Origin: G964020105 sp964020105
GTDB taxonomy: Bacteria > Pseudomonadota > Alphaproteobacteria > WRAU01 > Hepatincolaceae
DNA: 64,000 nt
NCBI GenBank assembly: GCA_964020105.1
Contig: OZ026535.1
Span: 558,001-622,000, forward strand
Reading direction: 5' to 3'
A program made the translations under genes and the position numbers. Positions 63,382 through 64,000 of the stretch are shown one piece after another; the stretch's first letter is position 1, and each line of letters begins with the position of its first letter. The notes under the pieces are model-generated. The model was not told where the DNA came from, ran no database searches, and was given only the letters and a program-made list of their open reading frames with translations.

Positions 63382-64000
63382 TTATCTTGGTTCATGTATT
63401 TTATCCAAATCAACAAATTCTGTCTTAGCTGAATTGAATAATAAATCAATATTACCAATTGCCCCATGCCTATTCTTAGCAATGATTATTGTCGCCTTAT
63501 TCCTTGCATTATCCATCCGTATTTGCCATTTATCATGACTCTCTTTATATTTGTCTGCTGTCGTATTCTTTGGTTCTTCCCTTTCTATATAGTACTCTTC
63601 CCTGTAAATAAAAGATACTATATCAGCGTCCTGCTCTATTGAGCCAGATTCTCTTAAATCAGAGAGCATAGGCTTCTTATCTTCCCTTGCCTCTACTGCC
63701 CTACTAAGCTGCGACAGTGCAATGACAGGCACATTTAACTCCTTAGCAATACTCTTCAATCCACGAGTTATATTACTAACCTCGTTTACTCTACCATCTC
63801 TATCAAAACTTTTACCAGAGCTAATTAGTTGAATATAATCAATCATTATCAATCCAATATTATGCTTTCTTTTCATTTGCCTGCATTTAGATCTAAGCTG
63901 TGATATTGTTATTCCTGGTGTATCATTAATAAATAGCGGTACATTCTTTAATGTTTGAACTGCTGCTACTAACCTTGCAAAATCTGAATCATCTAAATAT
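63382..64000 (-). CDS. dnaB: Replicative DNA helicase DnaB (partial, N-terminus beyond window)
   Basis: The frame runs open to the window edge, about 205 C-terminal residues. Upstream of the first internal Met it reads DDSDFARLVAAVQTLKNVPLF and INDTPGITISQLRSKCRQM, which belongs to the RecA-like helicase domain. Then come the Walker B strand IGLIMIDYIQLISSG, the switch motif VIALSQLSRAVEAREDKKP with MLSDLRESGSIEQDADIVSFI, and the terminal KNRHGAIGNIDLLFN. DnaB unwinds the replication fork as a hexamer. No intein is seen in the part present. Confidence 0.96.
   Translation of the reverse strand, partial: YLDDSDFARLVAAVQTLKNVPLFINDTPGITISQLRSKCRQMKRKHNIGLIMIDYIQLISSGKSFDRDGRVNEVSNITRGLKSIAKELNVPVIALSQLSRAVEAREDKKPMLSDLRESGSIEQDADIVSFIYREEYYIEREEPKNTTADKYKESHDKWQIRMDNARNKATIIIAKNRHGAIGNIDLLFNSAKTEFVDLDKIHEPR

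Noticed and set aside
1..64000. CRISPR arrays, intact insertion sequences, rRNA genes
   Set aside because: No regularly spaced short repeats, transposase genes or rRNA segments were seen.

Overview
The window is very A+T-rich (roughly 30% G+C by eye) and gene-dense. It reads as part of the chromosome of an alphaproteobacterium with a reduced or host-associated life style. Pointers are an NDUFA12-type complex I subunit followed by two MlaD-domain genes and a DUF2155 gene (an alphaproteobacterial gene order), an ELM1/DUF1022 protein, a class II (B12-dependent) ribonucleotide reductase, and a dnaB-alr pair. An unusual load of sugar PTS permeases and other importers (GlpT, FNT, OppA) suggests a nutrient-scavenging symbiont. 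A Holosporales/Rickettsiales-related symbiont such as Hepatincola is my best guess, but this is inference and not shown by the sequence.

Layout. 0-4.2 kb: a truncated TonB-dependent receptor, a MATE transporter and a fructose-type PTS EIIBC whose EIIB lacks the usual active-site Cys. 4.4-14.1 kb: mfd and recG (divergent, 20 bp apart), then a minus-strand operon lipoprotein-ferredoxin-pepN-galU. 14.3-18.5 kb: a frameshifted GMP reductase, glpT, an XRE regulator and a formate/nitrite-type channel. 19-24 kb: dacA-alkD, then a compact cassette made of a 17-codon peptide gene, an attenuator-like hairpin, a MccB-like ThiF/E1 enzyme and an MFS exporter. 24.0-27.7 kb: nrdJ with a four-hairpin 3' tail. 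28-31.9 kb: NDUFA12-mlaD-mlaD-DUF2155, an outer-membrane barrel, tatA and a TatB-like gene. 32-33 kb: a wrecked DNA methyltransferase gene with a C10 tract. 33.4-36.4 kb: an alpha-glucoside PTS and GH4 phospho-glucosidase pair. 36.6-44.7 kb: ssb, uvrA, a barrel protein, a GST and ppiD. 44.7-46.7 kb: a gene-poor stretch with a duplicated ppiD tail, tandem repeats carrying two parS-like 16-mers and a remnant of a plasmid RepA. 46.7-49.6 kb: malX-malY. 50.3-56.9 kb: tRNA-Lys, coaD, gyrA, a restriction-modification locus (nuclease frameshifted, methylase intact) and ELM1. 57-64 kb: ispH, mlaC, cca, oppA, a HigA-like regulator, alr and the 3' part of dnaB.

The most interesting item is the candidate microcin C-like RiPP cassette at 21.3-23.65 kb: a well-initiated 17-aa peptide ORF, a terminator-like hairpin, an E1-like adenylating enzyme with an N-terminal peptide-binding domain, and an overlapping exporter gene. 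This is the architecture of mccA-mccB-mccC, but the peptide ends in Gly rather than the classical Asn. Second is the 44.7-46.7 kb region, where a decayed plasmid replicator lies beside parS-like repeats.
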